Source: Arcobacter sp. UBA7394 (GTDB lineage: Bacteria > Campylobacterota > Campylobacteria > Campylobacterales > Arcobacteraceae). From it: DNA of 5,351 nucleotides. Each line of letters begins with the position of its first letter. The stretch's first letter is position 1. This document shows positions 1 to 5,351 of this stretch, one piece after another. The stretch covers positions 3,251-8,601 of the forward strand of contig DKNG01000194.1 in the NCBI GenBank assembly GCA_002470185.1, in the 5' to 3' direction. The notes under the pieces are model-generated. The model saw only the letters and a program-made list of their open reading frames with translations. It was not told the origin of the DNA and made no database searches. The position numbers and the translations under genes were made by a program.

Positions 1-573
1 TCCTATAATAGTATTAAAATAGGAAATCCCTTTAGCAAAGATATTTTAGTAGGTCCACTAATTAATAAAGGCTCTTATGAAAATATGCAAAACAGTATTG
101 AAAAAGCCATAAGTCAAGGTGGAAAATTAATCTATGGTGGAAATCGTATTAGAAAAAATGTACCAAGAGGTGGGTTTTATGTAAAACCTGCAATTATAAA
201 AATAAATCATAATGCCAAAATAGTGCAAGAAGAGACTTTCTCACCTATTTTATACTTAGTAGAATATGAAGATTTTGATGAGGTATTAAAAATGCATAAC
301 TCTGTACCTCAAGGTTTATCTTCTGCAATTTTTACTCAAAATGTAAAAGAATCAGAGCTATTCATGAGTAGTATTGGAAGTGATTGTGGAATAGCAAATA
401 TTAATATAGGAACAAGTGGAGCTGAAATAGGTGGGGCTTTTGGTGGAGAAAAAGACACAGGTGGGGGAAGAGAGAGTGGAAGTGACTCTTGGAAAAATTA
501 TATGAGAAGAGTAACTAATACAATTAATTATTCAGATGATATTCCTTTATCTCAAGGTATTAAGTTTGAATAG
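1..573 (+). CDS. ALDH7-family aldehyde dehydrogenase (AmaB/antiquitin-like), C-terminal part
   Basis: The reading frame is open from the first base of the window to a TAG stop and gives 190 residues, roughly the last third of a protein that is usually about 500 residues. It is the C-terminal end of the catalytic and oligomerisation region of an NAD(P)-dependent aldehyde dehydrogenase. Visible motifs are the family EETFSPI segment (fragment residues 77-83) and [20 protein letters not shown] followed by [17 protein letters not shown] (about 131-162). The end, TNTINYS...LPLxQGIKFE-like, closely matches ALDH7 (antiquitin; bacterial AmaB, L-piperideine-6-carboxylate / 2-aminoadipate semialdehyde dehydrogenase of lysine breakdown). 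The catalytic Cys and Glu lie upstream of the window, so activity cannot be checked. A start at the ATG at 85 is rejected because the homologous sequence continues in front of it ([17 protein letters not shown]). The next gene begins 15 bp downstream with no terminator between them, which suggests co-transcription. Family assignment is strong; the exact substrate is inferred. Confidence 0.92.
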   Translation, partial: SYNSIKIGNPFSKDILVGPLINKGSYENMQNSIEKAISQGGKLIYGGNRIRKNVPRGGFYVKPAIIKINHNAKIVQEETFSPILYLVEYEDFDEVLKMHNSVPQGLSSAIFTQNVKESELFMSSIGSDCGIANINIGTSGAEIGGAFGGEKDTGGGRESGSDSWKNYMRRVTNTINYSDDIPLSQGIKFE

Positions 574-588
574 AGTTTTGGAGTTAAT

Positions 589-1563
589 ATGAAAAATACA
601 TTTAAAATTCTTTTTATTAGCCTTATTGCCATCTATTTTTCAGGATGTGGTATTACAAATCAAGTAACGGCTGAATATTATTTGCAAGAAGAAAAATACG
701 AAGATGGTTCTACTCATTTTCAAAAAAAAGTAAATAAAAATAGTAATGACCATTTATCCCAATACTATTATGCAAGATTTCTTTTAGCAAAAAATAAAAA
801 CACTGAAGCTATTGTTCATTTAAAAGAAGCAGTAAGATTAAACTCAAAAAATGCAGATTATTATAGTTGGTTAGGTGTAGCTTATTCAAAAATAAAAGAT
901 CATAGAAATGAAAGAGCTCAATATATTAAAGCTTTAAATATAGATAAGAAACATCTACAGTCTTTAACATATTTAGCCCATAATTACTATGGCAGTAAAC
1001 AGTACAAAAGAGCATTAGTTTATTATCAAAAAGTATTAAAACTATCTCCTGAAAATAAAGCTGCATTATTTAATAGAGCTATGGTTTTACGTAAACTAAA
1101 AAGAACAGCAGAAGAAAAAACGGCATGGATTATATATTTAGAGCATTATTTAAGTGGTGTTTTATCACAAAATGCAGTTAATTATCTTAATGCAATGGGA
1201 TATTTTGAGTATCAAAACCATGTTATTGGTATATATACAGTAATACTAAAAAAAATTAAATTTGAACCTTTTAGCTCAAAAATAAAACTTGAGTCTAAAA
1301 GCTCTTTAGATTTATTATCAGAAATTTTAGAAAAAAATAAAAAAATAGAGATACATATTGTTTCGTACCTTGTCTCAAATAATGCATTAGCAAAACAAAG
1401 AGCACAAAGTATAAAAAAATATATTTTAAAAGAGAGCAAAAATATAGATTCTAAAAGAATAAAACTAAGTTGGTTTAAAAACTCAAAAAAAATTAAAGTA
1501 GGTAAAAAAAGATATGAATATTATGAATTCATTGATTTTATTACTGCAACAAAAAAAAGATAA
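589..1563 (+). CDS. TPR-repeat lipoprotein with degenerate OmpA-like C-terminal domain
   Basis: This 324-residue protein starts with a short lysine-containing n-region, a hydrophobic stretch (residues 6-17) and a lipobox FSGC with the acylated Cys at residue 20. It is therefore a predicted lipoprotein; Gly at +2 is compatible with outer-membrane sorting, but that rule is weaker outside enterics. Residues about 26-190 hold four to five tetratricopeptide repeats, for example AVRLNSKNADYYSWLGVAYS and YKRALVYYQKVLKLSPENKA, which normally form a protein-binding solenoid. Residues about 219-318 resemble an OmpA-type peptidoglycan-binding domain (F225-E-P-F, then the LLSEILEKN helix, then QRAQSIKKYI). 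They keep the RA arginine (R271) but lack the usual GHTD aspartate motif. GGAG at 580-583, 5 nt before the ATG, supports the start. It lies between the dehydrogenase and the secreted Gly/Asn-rich protein with short gaps on both sides. A role as an envelope scaffold is inferred; the specific function is unknown. Confidence 0.88.
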   Translation: MKNTFKILFISLIAIYFSGCGITNQVTAEYYLQEEKYEDGSTHFQKKVNKNSNDHLSQYYYARFLLAKNKNTEAIVHLKEAVRLNSKNADYYSWLGVAYSKIKDHRNERAQYIKALNIDKKHLQSLTYLAHNYYGSKQYKRALVYYQKVLKLSPENKAALFNRAMVLRKLKRTAEEKTAWIIYLEHYLSGVLSQNAVNYLNAMGYFEYQNHVIGIYTVILKKIKFEPFSSKIKLESKSSLDLLSEILEKNKKIEIHIVSYLVSNNALAKQRAQSIKKYILKESKNIDSKRIKLSWFKNSKKIKVGKKRYEYYEFIDFITATKKR

Positions 1564-1576
1564 ATAGGAGAATATT

Positions 1577-2287
1577 ATGAAAAAGTTACTATATATAATG
1601 TTTAGTGCAGTTCTCGTATTATTTGCTTATCCCTTATTAGCAGAAGAACAAGATGAAGTATCAACATTTAGCAATGAAGCACAAGTTGAAAAAGCAGAAA
1701 CTTTATCTGAAATATCTCAGGAAAAAGCTCAAGAAGAAGCTTTAGAAACTCAAGCAAATATTGAAGATGCAGAGGAATCACTGGCAAATGCTCAAGATAA
1801 TCTTGAAGTATTAGAACAAGACCCTAATGCAACTATTGATGAAATTAATGCGGCGAAACTTGCAGTTGAAGAAGCTTTAGAGGTGTTAGATACAGAAACA
1901 AAGAATTTGGCAAATATTTCAAGTGTATCTGTTGAGGAAATTGCACAAATGAGAGAAGACGGCTTAGGCTGGGGAGATATAGCCCAAGAATTAGGAATTC
2001 ATCCCGGTAAATTAGGTTTAGGCCATGGTAAAAAAGATGCAAGAGAACGTAGTTCTAAATCCTTTGATAAAGATAGTTCTTACTCTAGTAATTCAAATAA
2101 AGGAAATGCTTTTGGTTTAGTAGGAAAAGCATCATCTAATAAAGGAAATAAAGGTGGCGGTATGTCAAATTCAAGTAGAGGAAACTCATCTGGTGGAAAA
2201 GGAAATGGTCAAGGAAATAGTGGAAATGGAAATGCTGGAGGTAATGGTAACGGCAATGGAGGTGGAAATGGAAATGGTAAAAATTAA
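1577..2287 (+). CDS. Secreted protein with acidic helical region, GWG-IA-ELG-HP motif and Gly/Asn-rich tail
   Basis: This is a 236-residue protein of unknown function. A Sec signal peptide is evident (MKKLLYIMF..., cleavage likely after LLA at residue 22), so the mature protein is periplasmic or extracellular. Residues 23-113 are rich in Glu, Ala and Gln and look helical or coiled-coil. Residues 118-151 carry a compact motif, VEEIAQMREDGLGWGDIAQE followed by LGIHPGKLGLGHG. I recall this motif from many uncharacterised exported proteobacterial proteins; it resembles a short helix-turn-helix-like fold, but DNA binding is unlikely in an exported protein. Residues 159-236 are low complexity, first Ser/Lys/Asn, then almost pure Gly and Asn, and are probably disordered. 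AGGAG at 1566-1570, 6 nt before the ATG, fixes the start. It begins 13 bp after the TPR lipoprotein gene, so the two are probably made together and may act together in the envelope. The existence of the gene is secure; its role is not known. Confidence 0.88.
   Translation: MKKLLYIMFSAVLVLFAYPLLAEEQDEVSTFSNEAQVEKAETLSEISQEKAQEEALETQANIEDAEESLANAQDNLEVLEQDPNATIDEINAAKLAVEEALEVLDTETKNLANISSVSVEEIAQMREDGLGWGDIAQELGIHPGKLGLGHGKKDARERSSKSFDKDSSYSSNSNKGNAFGLVGKASSNKGNKGGGMSNSSRGNSSGGKGNGQGNSGNGNAGGNGNGNGGGNGNGKN
2179..2284 (+). repeat. Imperfect GGAAAT-type repeat tract encoding the Gly/Asn tail
   Basis: The 3' end of the secreted-protein gene is built from irregular repeats of GGAAAT, GGTAAT and GGTGGA units that encode Gly-Asn steps (protein residues about 202-236). 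Units vary by synonymous changes (GGA/GGT, AAT/AAC), so the tract is not a perfect microsatellite. All unit differences are multiples of three, so slippage would change tail length without breaking the frame. Confidence 0.7.
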
Positions 2288-2331
2288 TAATTAAGATGCT
2301 TTTTTATAGAATACAAATTCAAAAAATTATT

Positions 2332-2337
2332 AGAGGA
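2332..2337 (+). promoter_or_regulatory. Ribosome binding site that fixes the DUF2214 start
   Basis: AGAGGA lies 6 nt before the ATG at 2344. The upstream in-frame ATG at 2296 is preceded by TTAATAATTAAG, which has no purine-rich Shine-Dalgarno match, and it would add 16 basic residues not typical of the family. Confidence 0.75.
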
Positions 2338-2343
2338 AAAAAA

Positions 2344-2778
2344 ATGGCAGAAATATTTTTTAGATATTTGCATTTTATAGGAATTATGAGTTTAGCGTCA
2401 ACATTAGTTATGCAGCATCTAATTTTATCATCGCAGGTAACAAAAGAAAATCTAAAAAAAATAGCTTTTATTGATATTATCTATGCTATTAGTGCAGGTC
2501 TTACATTAATAGCTGGATTAGCACTTTGGTTATGGGTTGGAAAAGATGCTAGTTTTTATTCTACAAACTGGGTTTTTCATTTGAAATTATCTATTTTTGT
2601 TTTAATTGCATTACTTTCTATTTATCCAACAATCTTTTTTATTAAGAGTAAAAATAGTAATGAAGAGAATGTTAAAATTCCAAAAGTAATTATTATGTTA
2701 ATTAGAATGGAATTGGCACTAGTGTTTTTAGTACCAATTTTAGGAGCATTAATAGCTCAAGGTTCAGGTTTAAAATAA
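2344..2778 (+). CDS. DUF2214 family four-helix inner-membrane protein
   Basis: This 144-residue integral membrane protein matches the DUF2214 pattern. An N-terminal RYLHFIGI segment (His10 within helix 1) is followed by a helix beginning IAFIDIIYAISAGL (Asp44, Tyr47), then WVFHLKLSIFVLIALLSIYP (His79, Lys81, Tyr94-Pro95) and a last helix with Arg121 and Glu123. Four transmembrane segments are expected at about 9-29, 42-65, 77-100 and 115-138. Buried His, Asp, Arg and Glu residues hint at ligand, haem or ion binding, but the family has no established function that I know of. I chose the ATG at 2344 over the in-frame ATG at 2296. It has a good AGAGGA ribosome site 6-7 nt upstream, and the family normally begins at this point. 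The gene follows the secreted-protein gene by 56 bp and converges on the minus-strand hotdog gene. Confidence 0.88.
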   Translation: MAEIFFRYLHFIGIMSLASTLVMQHLILSSQVTKENLKKIAFIDIIYAISAGLTLIAGLALWLWVGKDASFYSTNWVFHLKLSIFVLIALLSIYPTIFFIKSKNSNEENVKIPKVIIMLIRMELALVFLVPILGALIAQGSGLK

Positions 2779-2786
2779 GTATTAAT

Positions 2787-3227
2787 TTATAATTTTATTA
2801 CATATGTTCCTACAAAATCCACACATGTTTCATCATCTTCGATGATTTGTGAGTGGATTTTAATTGAAGCACTTCCTTTTTTTTCAAGTTTACTCTTAAG
2901 TGTTTCTATTTCTTCTTTATTTGGTTTTCTTGTATAACAAACTATATCTTTTGTTACAGGTTTCTTATAAGCATTTTCATTTTTGATAACTACAATATTT
3001 TTACTATCGTATCCTAACTCTTTTGATATTAACCAACACATACTCCAAGATGAAATGATAGTCATAGTACTTAAACTTCCACCAAAGGCTGTACCTTTGT
3101 CGTTAATATTTATTGCTAAAGGAGCAGTAGTAATTAAAGATTCATCCGTATAATCTAGGATTTGGATATCCATCATTTTTGTTAATGGTATCTCATTATG
3201 TAGTTTATTAAGTAATTCATTTATCAA
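2787..3227 (-). CDS. Single-domain YiiD_C-type hotdog protein (putative thioesterase / malonyl-ACP decarboxylase-like)
   Basis: This 146-residue protein has the hotdog-fold signature of the YiiD_C putative thioesterase family: APLAININDKGTAFGGSLST at about residues 36-55, where N-x-N-D-K-G-T-A-F-G-G-S is the family hallmark. It is followed by a long helix containing SSWSMCWLISKELG and then alternating strands (KNIVVIKNENAYKKPVTKDI, SASIKIHSQII). It has no N-terminal GNAT acetyltransferase domain, unlike E. coli YiiD. From memory, YiiD and its single-domain relatives (MadA/MadB) were reported as malonyl-ACP decarboxylases that prime fatty-acid synthesis; whether this protein does the same is inference. 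The start is TTG at 3227-3225. No in-frame ATG lies upstream before a stop at 3278-3276, and a GAGGA ribosome site is 7 nt before the TTG. It is transcribed divergently from acnB and convergently with the DUF2214 gene. The cytoplasm is the expected location. Confidence 0.87.
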   Translation of the reverse strand: MINELLNKLHNEIPLTKMMDIQILDYTDESLITTAPLAININDKGTAFGGSLSTMTIISSWSMCWLISKELGYDSKNIVVIKNENAYKKPVTKDIVCYTRKPNKEEIETLKSKLEKKGSASIKIHSQIIEDDETCVDFVGTYVIKL

Positions 3228-3234
3228 AGTAGAT

Positions 3235-3239
3235 TCCTC
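3235..3239 (-). promoter_or_regulatory. Ribosome binding site supporting the TTG start
   Basis: On the minus strand this reads GAGGA, 7 nt upstream of the TTG codon at 3227. This is a good Shine-Dalgarno match at the normal distance. It favours the TTG over the internal Met-Met at residues 18-19, which would remove the first strand or helix of the domain. Confidence 0.75.
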
Positions 3240-3258
3240 GTAATATAATTGATGAGAG

Positions 3259-3264
3259 ATTATA
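3259..3264 (-). promoter_or_regulatory. Candidate -10 box for the hotdog gene
   Basis: The minus strand reads a perfect TATAAT preceded by a run of seven T residues (CTTTTTTTAC). The box lies about 32 nt upstream of the TTG start, giving an expected leader of about 25 nt. No good -35 hexamer is present at 16-17 nt (TTTAAC at best). A T-rich upstream tract in place of a -35 box is the usual sigma-70 promoter style of Campylobacterota. The TTGTACA-type sites at 3310-3340 lie roughly 60-90 nt upstream of the expected start point. Confidence 0.6.
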
Positions 3265-3309
3265 GTAAAAAAAGCTTATAGTTAAACATAAATTTACCTT
3301 AAGCAAAAA

Positions 3310-3340
3310 TTGTACAGAAAGGGCACAAAAATTGTACAAT
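3310..3340. promoter_or_regulatory. Paired palindromic TTGTACA sites (left pair)
   Basis: TTGTACAG at 3310-3317 and the perfect 10-bp palindrome ATTGTACAAT at 3331-3340 share the core TGTACA. Their centres are 22 bp apart, about two helical turns, which suits two dimers on one face of the DNA. They lie upstream of the hotdog gene promoter. The regulator is not identified. Confidence 0.5.
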
Positions 3341-3383
3341 AAAAGAAAAAAAGAAAAAAGTAGTACATATTAAATAACATTTG

Positions 3384-3391
3384 TGTATAAA
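3384..3391 (+). promoter_or_regulatory. Weak candidate -10 box before the orphan hairpin
   Basis: TATAAA at 3386-3391, preceded by TTTGTG, could be a -10 box for a rightward transcript starting near 3398. Such a transcript would run straight into the hairpin at 3415-3451 and be only about 55 nt long. No -35 match supports it, so this is tentative. Confidence 0.25.
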
Positions 3392-3414
3392 AGTAGCGTA
3401 TTTACTAAAATATC

Positions 3415-3451
3415 AAAAAGCCCTAAAAAACTTAAATAAGTCGGGTTTTTT
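3415..3451 (+). terminator. Terminator-like hairpin with no obvious upstream gene
   Basis: The outer stem pairs AAAAAGCCC (3415-3423) with GGGTTTTTT (3443-3451): three C-G pairs, one G-U and five A-U. The 19-nt interior has its own small hairpin, ACTTA-AA-TAAGT (3430-3441). The right arm ends in six T residues, as in intrinsic terminators. No rightward gene precedes it; the nearest gene upstream is on the other strand. It may end a small RNA, act as an attenuator in a long acnB leader, or stop leftward transcription, since the complementary strand also ends its stem in GGGCTTTTT. Confidence 0.5.
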
Positions 3452-3509
3452 AATTAAAAATAGCTTAAAAAACAAATATAGTGTAACTTTTATTTACATT
3501 AATTAAAAC

Positions 3510-3537
3510 TTGTACAATCCTTTACAATTTTTGTACA
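3510..3537. promoter_or_regulatory. Paired palindromic TTGTACA sites (right pair), upstream of acnB
   Basis: TTGTACAAT at 3510-3518 and TTGTACA at 3531-3537 have centres 21 bp apart, exactly two helical turns. A further TTTACAATTT lies between them, and a GGTACAAT sits on the acnB -10 box. The position, about 20-50 bp in front of the -10 box, is typical for an activator or for a repressor that blocks the -35 region. The regulator is unknown. Confidence 0.5.
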
Positions 3538-3555
3538 TACTTATTTTTTCCTTTA

Positions 3556-3564
3556 TGGTACAAT
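3556..3564 (+). promoter_or_regulatory. Candidate extended -10 promoter of acnB
   Basis: TGGTACAAT contains the TACAAT hexamer (3559-3564, one mismatch to TATAAT) with a correctly spaced TG extension. It follows a T-rich stretch (3541-3554) and has no standard -35 box at 17 nt. The start point would be near 3571, giving a leader of about 30 nt that includes AGGAG at 3589-3593. Confidence 0.55.
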
Positions 3565-3600
3565 ATCCTCAATACTTTTAAATCAAATAGGAGATAATAT

Positions 3601-5351
3601 ATGAGTTTATTAGCTAATTATAAAGCACATACACAAGAAAGACAAAATGAAGGTGGATTACCTCCATTAGCATTAACTGCTGAGCAAACTGCTGAGTTAG
3701 TTGAGTTATTAAAAGCAAGCACTGTTGAAGAATCAGACTACTGTTTAGAATTATTCAATAACAAGATCAACCCAGGTGTTGATGATGCTGCTTACGTTAA
3801 AGCTGCATTTTTAAATGACGTTGTACAAGGTAACGTTACATGTTCAGTAATTTCTAAAACAGAAGCTATTGAAATTTTAGGAACAATGATGGGTGGATTT
3901 AATGTTTCTCCATTAATTGATGCACTTAAAATTGATGAAGTAGCTGAAGCTGCTGCAACTGAATTAAAAAATACTATCTTAGTATATGATGCATTCAACG
4001 ACGTTAAAGATTTAATGGACGCTGGAAATGCTAAAGCAAAAGAAGTTATCGAATCATGGGCTAACGCTGAGTGGTTTACTAACAAGCCAGCTTTAGAAGA
4101 AGAAATTACTTTAACTGTTTACAAAATTCCTGGTGAAACAAATACAGATGATTTATCTCCTGCAACTGTTGCCTTTACTAGATCTGACATTCCATTACAC
4201 GCAACTGCGATGTTACAATCAAGAATGGAAAATCCATTAGATACAATGAAAGAACTTAAAGCAAAAGGTAACCCATTAGCATACGTTGGTGATGTTGTTG
4301 GTACTGGTTCTTCAAGAAAATCTGGGATTAACTCAGTTCAATGGCACATGGGTAGAGATATTCCTGGTGTTCCTAATAAAAGAACTGGTGGTGTTGTAAT
4401 TGGTTCTATTATTGCTCCAATTTTCTTCAATACTGCAGAAGATTCAGGATGTTTACCAATTCAAGCTCCAGTAGATGAGTTAGAAACTGGTGATGTTATT
4501 ACTTTAAAACCATACGCTGGTGTAATTGAGAAAAATGGTTCAGTTGTTTCTGAATTCGATTTAGCTCCAAATACATTAACTGATGAAATGAGAGCTGGTG
4601 GAAGAATTCCATTAATTATTGGTAAAGGTCTTACTGTTAAAGCTAGAGAAACTCTTGGATTAGATGCTACTACTGCATTTGTTGCTCCTTCTCAACCAGC
4701 TGATAACGGTAAAGGATTTACTCAAGCACAAAAAATGGTTGGTAGAGCTTGTGGTATCGAAGGTGTTAAACCTGGTATGTACGTTGAGCCTATCGCTACA
4801 ACTGTTGGATCACAAGATACAACTGGACCAATGACTAGAGATGAGATTAAAGAACTTGCAGCATTATCTTTTGGTGCTGATATGGTTATGCAATCATTCT
4901 GTCACACTGCTGCTTACCCAAAACCAGCAGATATCAAGTTAAGACATACTTTACCTGATTTCATCAACTCTAGAGGTGGTGTTACATTAAGACCAGGTGA
5001 TGGTGTTATTCACTCTTGGTTAAATAGATTATGTTTACCAGATACAGTAGGTACTGGTGGAGATTCTCATACTAGATTCCCTATTGGTATTTCATTCCCA
5101 GCAGGTTCTGGATTAATCGCATTCGCTGGTGTAACTGGTGCTATGCCTTTAACTATGCCTGAGTCTGTACTTGTTAAATTTACAGGTGAAATGCAACCAG
5201 GAATTACTTTAAGAGATTTAGTTAACGCTATTCCTTACCAAGCTATTCAAGATGGTTTATTAACTGTTGAGAAAAAAGGTAAGAAAAACGTATTCGCTGG
5301 AACAATCATTGAGATTGCTGGTTTACCAGATCTTAAAGTTGAGCAAGCATT
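3601..5351 (+). CDS. acnB: Aconitate hydratase B, N-terminal two thirds (runs off the window)
   Basis: The frame is open from the ATG to the last base (583 full codons, no stop); the family length is about 850-865 residues. AcnB converts citrate to isocitrate in the TCA cycle (2-methylaconitate hydration is a known side activity), and the apo form can bind mRNA. The domain order is as expected: an N-terminal HEAT-like domain (about 1-160, with [20 protein letters not shown] near the start), the swivel domain 4 (about 165-370) with DDLSPA (183-188) and [15 protein letters not shown] (234-248), then the start of the Fe-S catalytic core with [10 protein letters not shown] (433-442) and [13 protein letters not shown] (484-496). 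The last visible part, [15 protein letters not shown] and [15 protein letters not shown], is near-identical to enteric AcnB as I recall it. The three cluster Cys residues lie beyond the window. AGGAG at 3589-3593, 7 nt before the ATG, supports the start. Codons are richer in AAC, TAC and TTC than in neighbouring genes, consistent with high expression. Confidence 0.97.
   Translation, partial: MSLLANYKAHTQERQNEGGLPPLALTAEQTAELVELLKASTVEESDYCLELFNNKINPGVDDAAYVKAAFLNDVVQGNVTCSVISKTEAIEILGTMMGGFNVSPLIDALKIDEVAEAAATELKNTILVYDAFNDVKDLMDAGNAKAKEVIESWANAEWFTNKPALEEEITLTVYKIPGETNTDDLSPATVAFTRSDIPLHATAMLQSRMENPLDTMKELKAKGNPLAYVGDVVGTGSSRKSGINSVQWHMGRDIPGVPNKRTGGVVIGSIIAPIFFNTAEDSGCLPIQAPVDELETGDVITLKPYAGVIEKNGSVVSEFDLAPNTLTDEMRAGGRIPLIIGKGLTVKARETLGLDATTAFVAPSQPADNGKGFTQAQKMVGRACGIEGVKPGMYVEPIATTVGSQDTTGPMTRDEIKELAALSFGADMVMQSFCHTAAYPKPADIKLRHTLPDFINSRGGVTLRPGDGVIHSWLNRLCLPDTVGTGGDSHTRFPIGISFPAGSGLIAFAGVTGAMPLTMPESVLVKFTGEMQPGITLRDLVNAIPYQAIQDGLLTVEKKGKKNVFAGTIIEIAGLPDLKVEQA

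Larger units (their letters stand above)
3228..3600. other. Divergent intergenic regulatory region between the hotdog gene and acnB
   Basis: This 373-bp stretch is the only long non-coding segment. I found no credible open reading frame in it; the best ATG (3252) gives nine codons. It contains a minus-strand promoter near the hotdog gene, two pairs of TTGTACA-type sites, a purine-only A-rich tract (about 3341-3360), a terminator-like hairpin in the middle, and the acnB promoter and ribosome site at the right end. Its length and content are more than two divergent promoters would need. Confidence 0.8.

Noticed and set aside
1212..1439. Minus-strand reading frame of 75 codons
   Set aside because: It lies wholly inside the TPR lipoprotein gene, opposite its OmpA-like region. 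Its Phe/Ile-rich translation is the mirror of Lys/Asn-rich codons, and it resembles no protein family I know.
1845..2042. Minus-strand reading frame of 65 codons
   Set aside because: It is antisense to the conserved part of the secreted-protein gene, and its Leu/Ser/Pro-rich product follows from the complementary strand.
2296..2343. Longer N-terminus for the DUF2214 protein starting at the ATG at 2296
   Set aside because: It has no ribosome binding site, the extension MLFYRIQIQKIIRGKK is atypical, and the actual Shine-Dalgarno sequence of the 2344 start would lie inside it.
3252..3281. Nine-codon reading frame in the intergenic region
   Set aside because: It is very short, has no ribosome site and overlaps the minus-strand promoter.
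3341..3360. A-rich purine tract as a phase-variation homopolymer
   Set aside because: The runs are interrupted by G every four to seven bases, so no single homopolymer is long enough to suggest phase variation; it may simply be curved DNA.
3310..3540. TTGTACA repeats as a CRISPR array or replication origin
   Set aside because: The repeat units are only 7-10 bp, irregularly placed and without spacers of constant length, and there is no DnaA-box pattern or nearby dnaA.
3792..4085. Minus-strand reading frame of 97 codons
   Set aside because: It is antisense to the well-conserved N-terminal domain of acnB, and its Ala/Ser/Thr-rich translation is a shadow of that gene.

Overview
The window is AT-rich bacterial DNA with tightly packed genes, most likely from a Campylobacterota species close to Arcobacter. 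The clues are strong A/T bias at third codon positions, promoter-like -10 boxes preceded by T-rich tracts instead of clear -35 boxes, an AcnB-type aconitase, and a small DUF2214 membrane protein. The taxonomic call is inference from style and remembered protein similarity; no search was run.

Layout: four genes run rightward in the left half. (1) The C-terminal part of an ALDH7-family (antiquitin/AmaB-like) aldehyde dehydrogenase, cut by the window edge (1-573). (2) A lipoprotein with TPR repeats and a degenerate OmpA-like C-terminus (589-1563). (3) A secreted protein with an acidic helical region, a conserved GLGWGDIAQELGIHP-type motif and a Gly/Asn-rich tail (1577-2287). (4) A four-helix DUF2214 membrane protein (2344-2778). 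Gaps of 15, 13 and 56 bp suggest co-transcription of at least the first three. A single-domain YiiD_C-type hotdog protein (2787-3227, minus strand, TTG start) converges on the DUF2214 gene, with 8 bp between the two stop codons.

The only long non-coding stretch (3228-3600) separates the hotdog gene from acnB, which runs rightward off the window edge (3601 to the end, about 583 codons present). It holds a minus-strand TATAAT box for the hotdog gene, an extended -10 box and strong ribosome binding site for acnB, an isolated terminator-like hairpin with no obvious gene in front of it, and at least four TTGTACA-type palindromic sites. These sites form two pairs with about two helical turns inside each pair and about 17 turns between the pairs. 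This looks like an operator array for an unidentified regulator and is the most interesting non-coding signal in the window.

Functionally, the right half is central metabolism: the TCA cycle (acnB) next to a candidate fatty-acid or acyl-ACP enzyme. The left half joins an aldehyde dehydrogenase to an envelope pair (TPR lipoprotein plus secreted Gly/Asn-rich protein) of unknown role. I see no CRISPR array, tRNA, rRNA, insertion sequence or obvious defence system.
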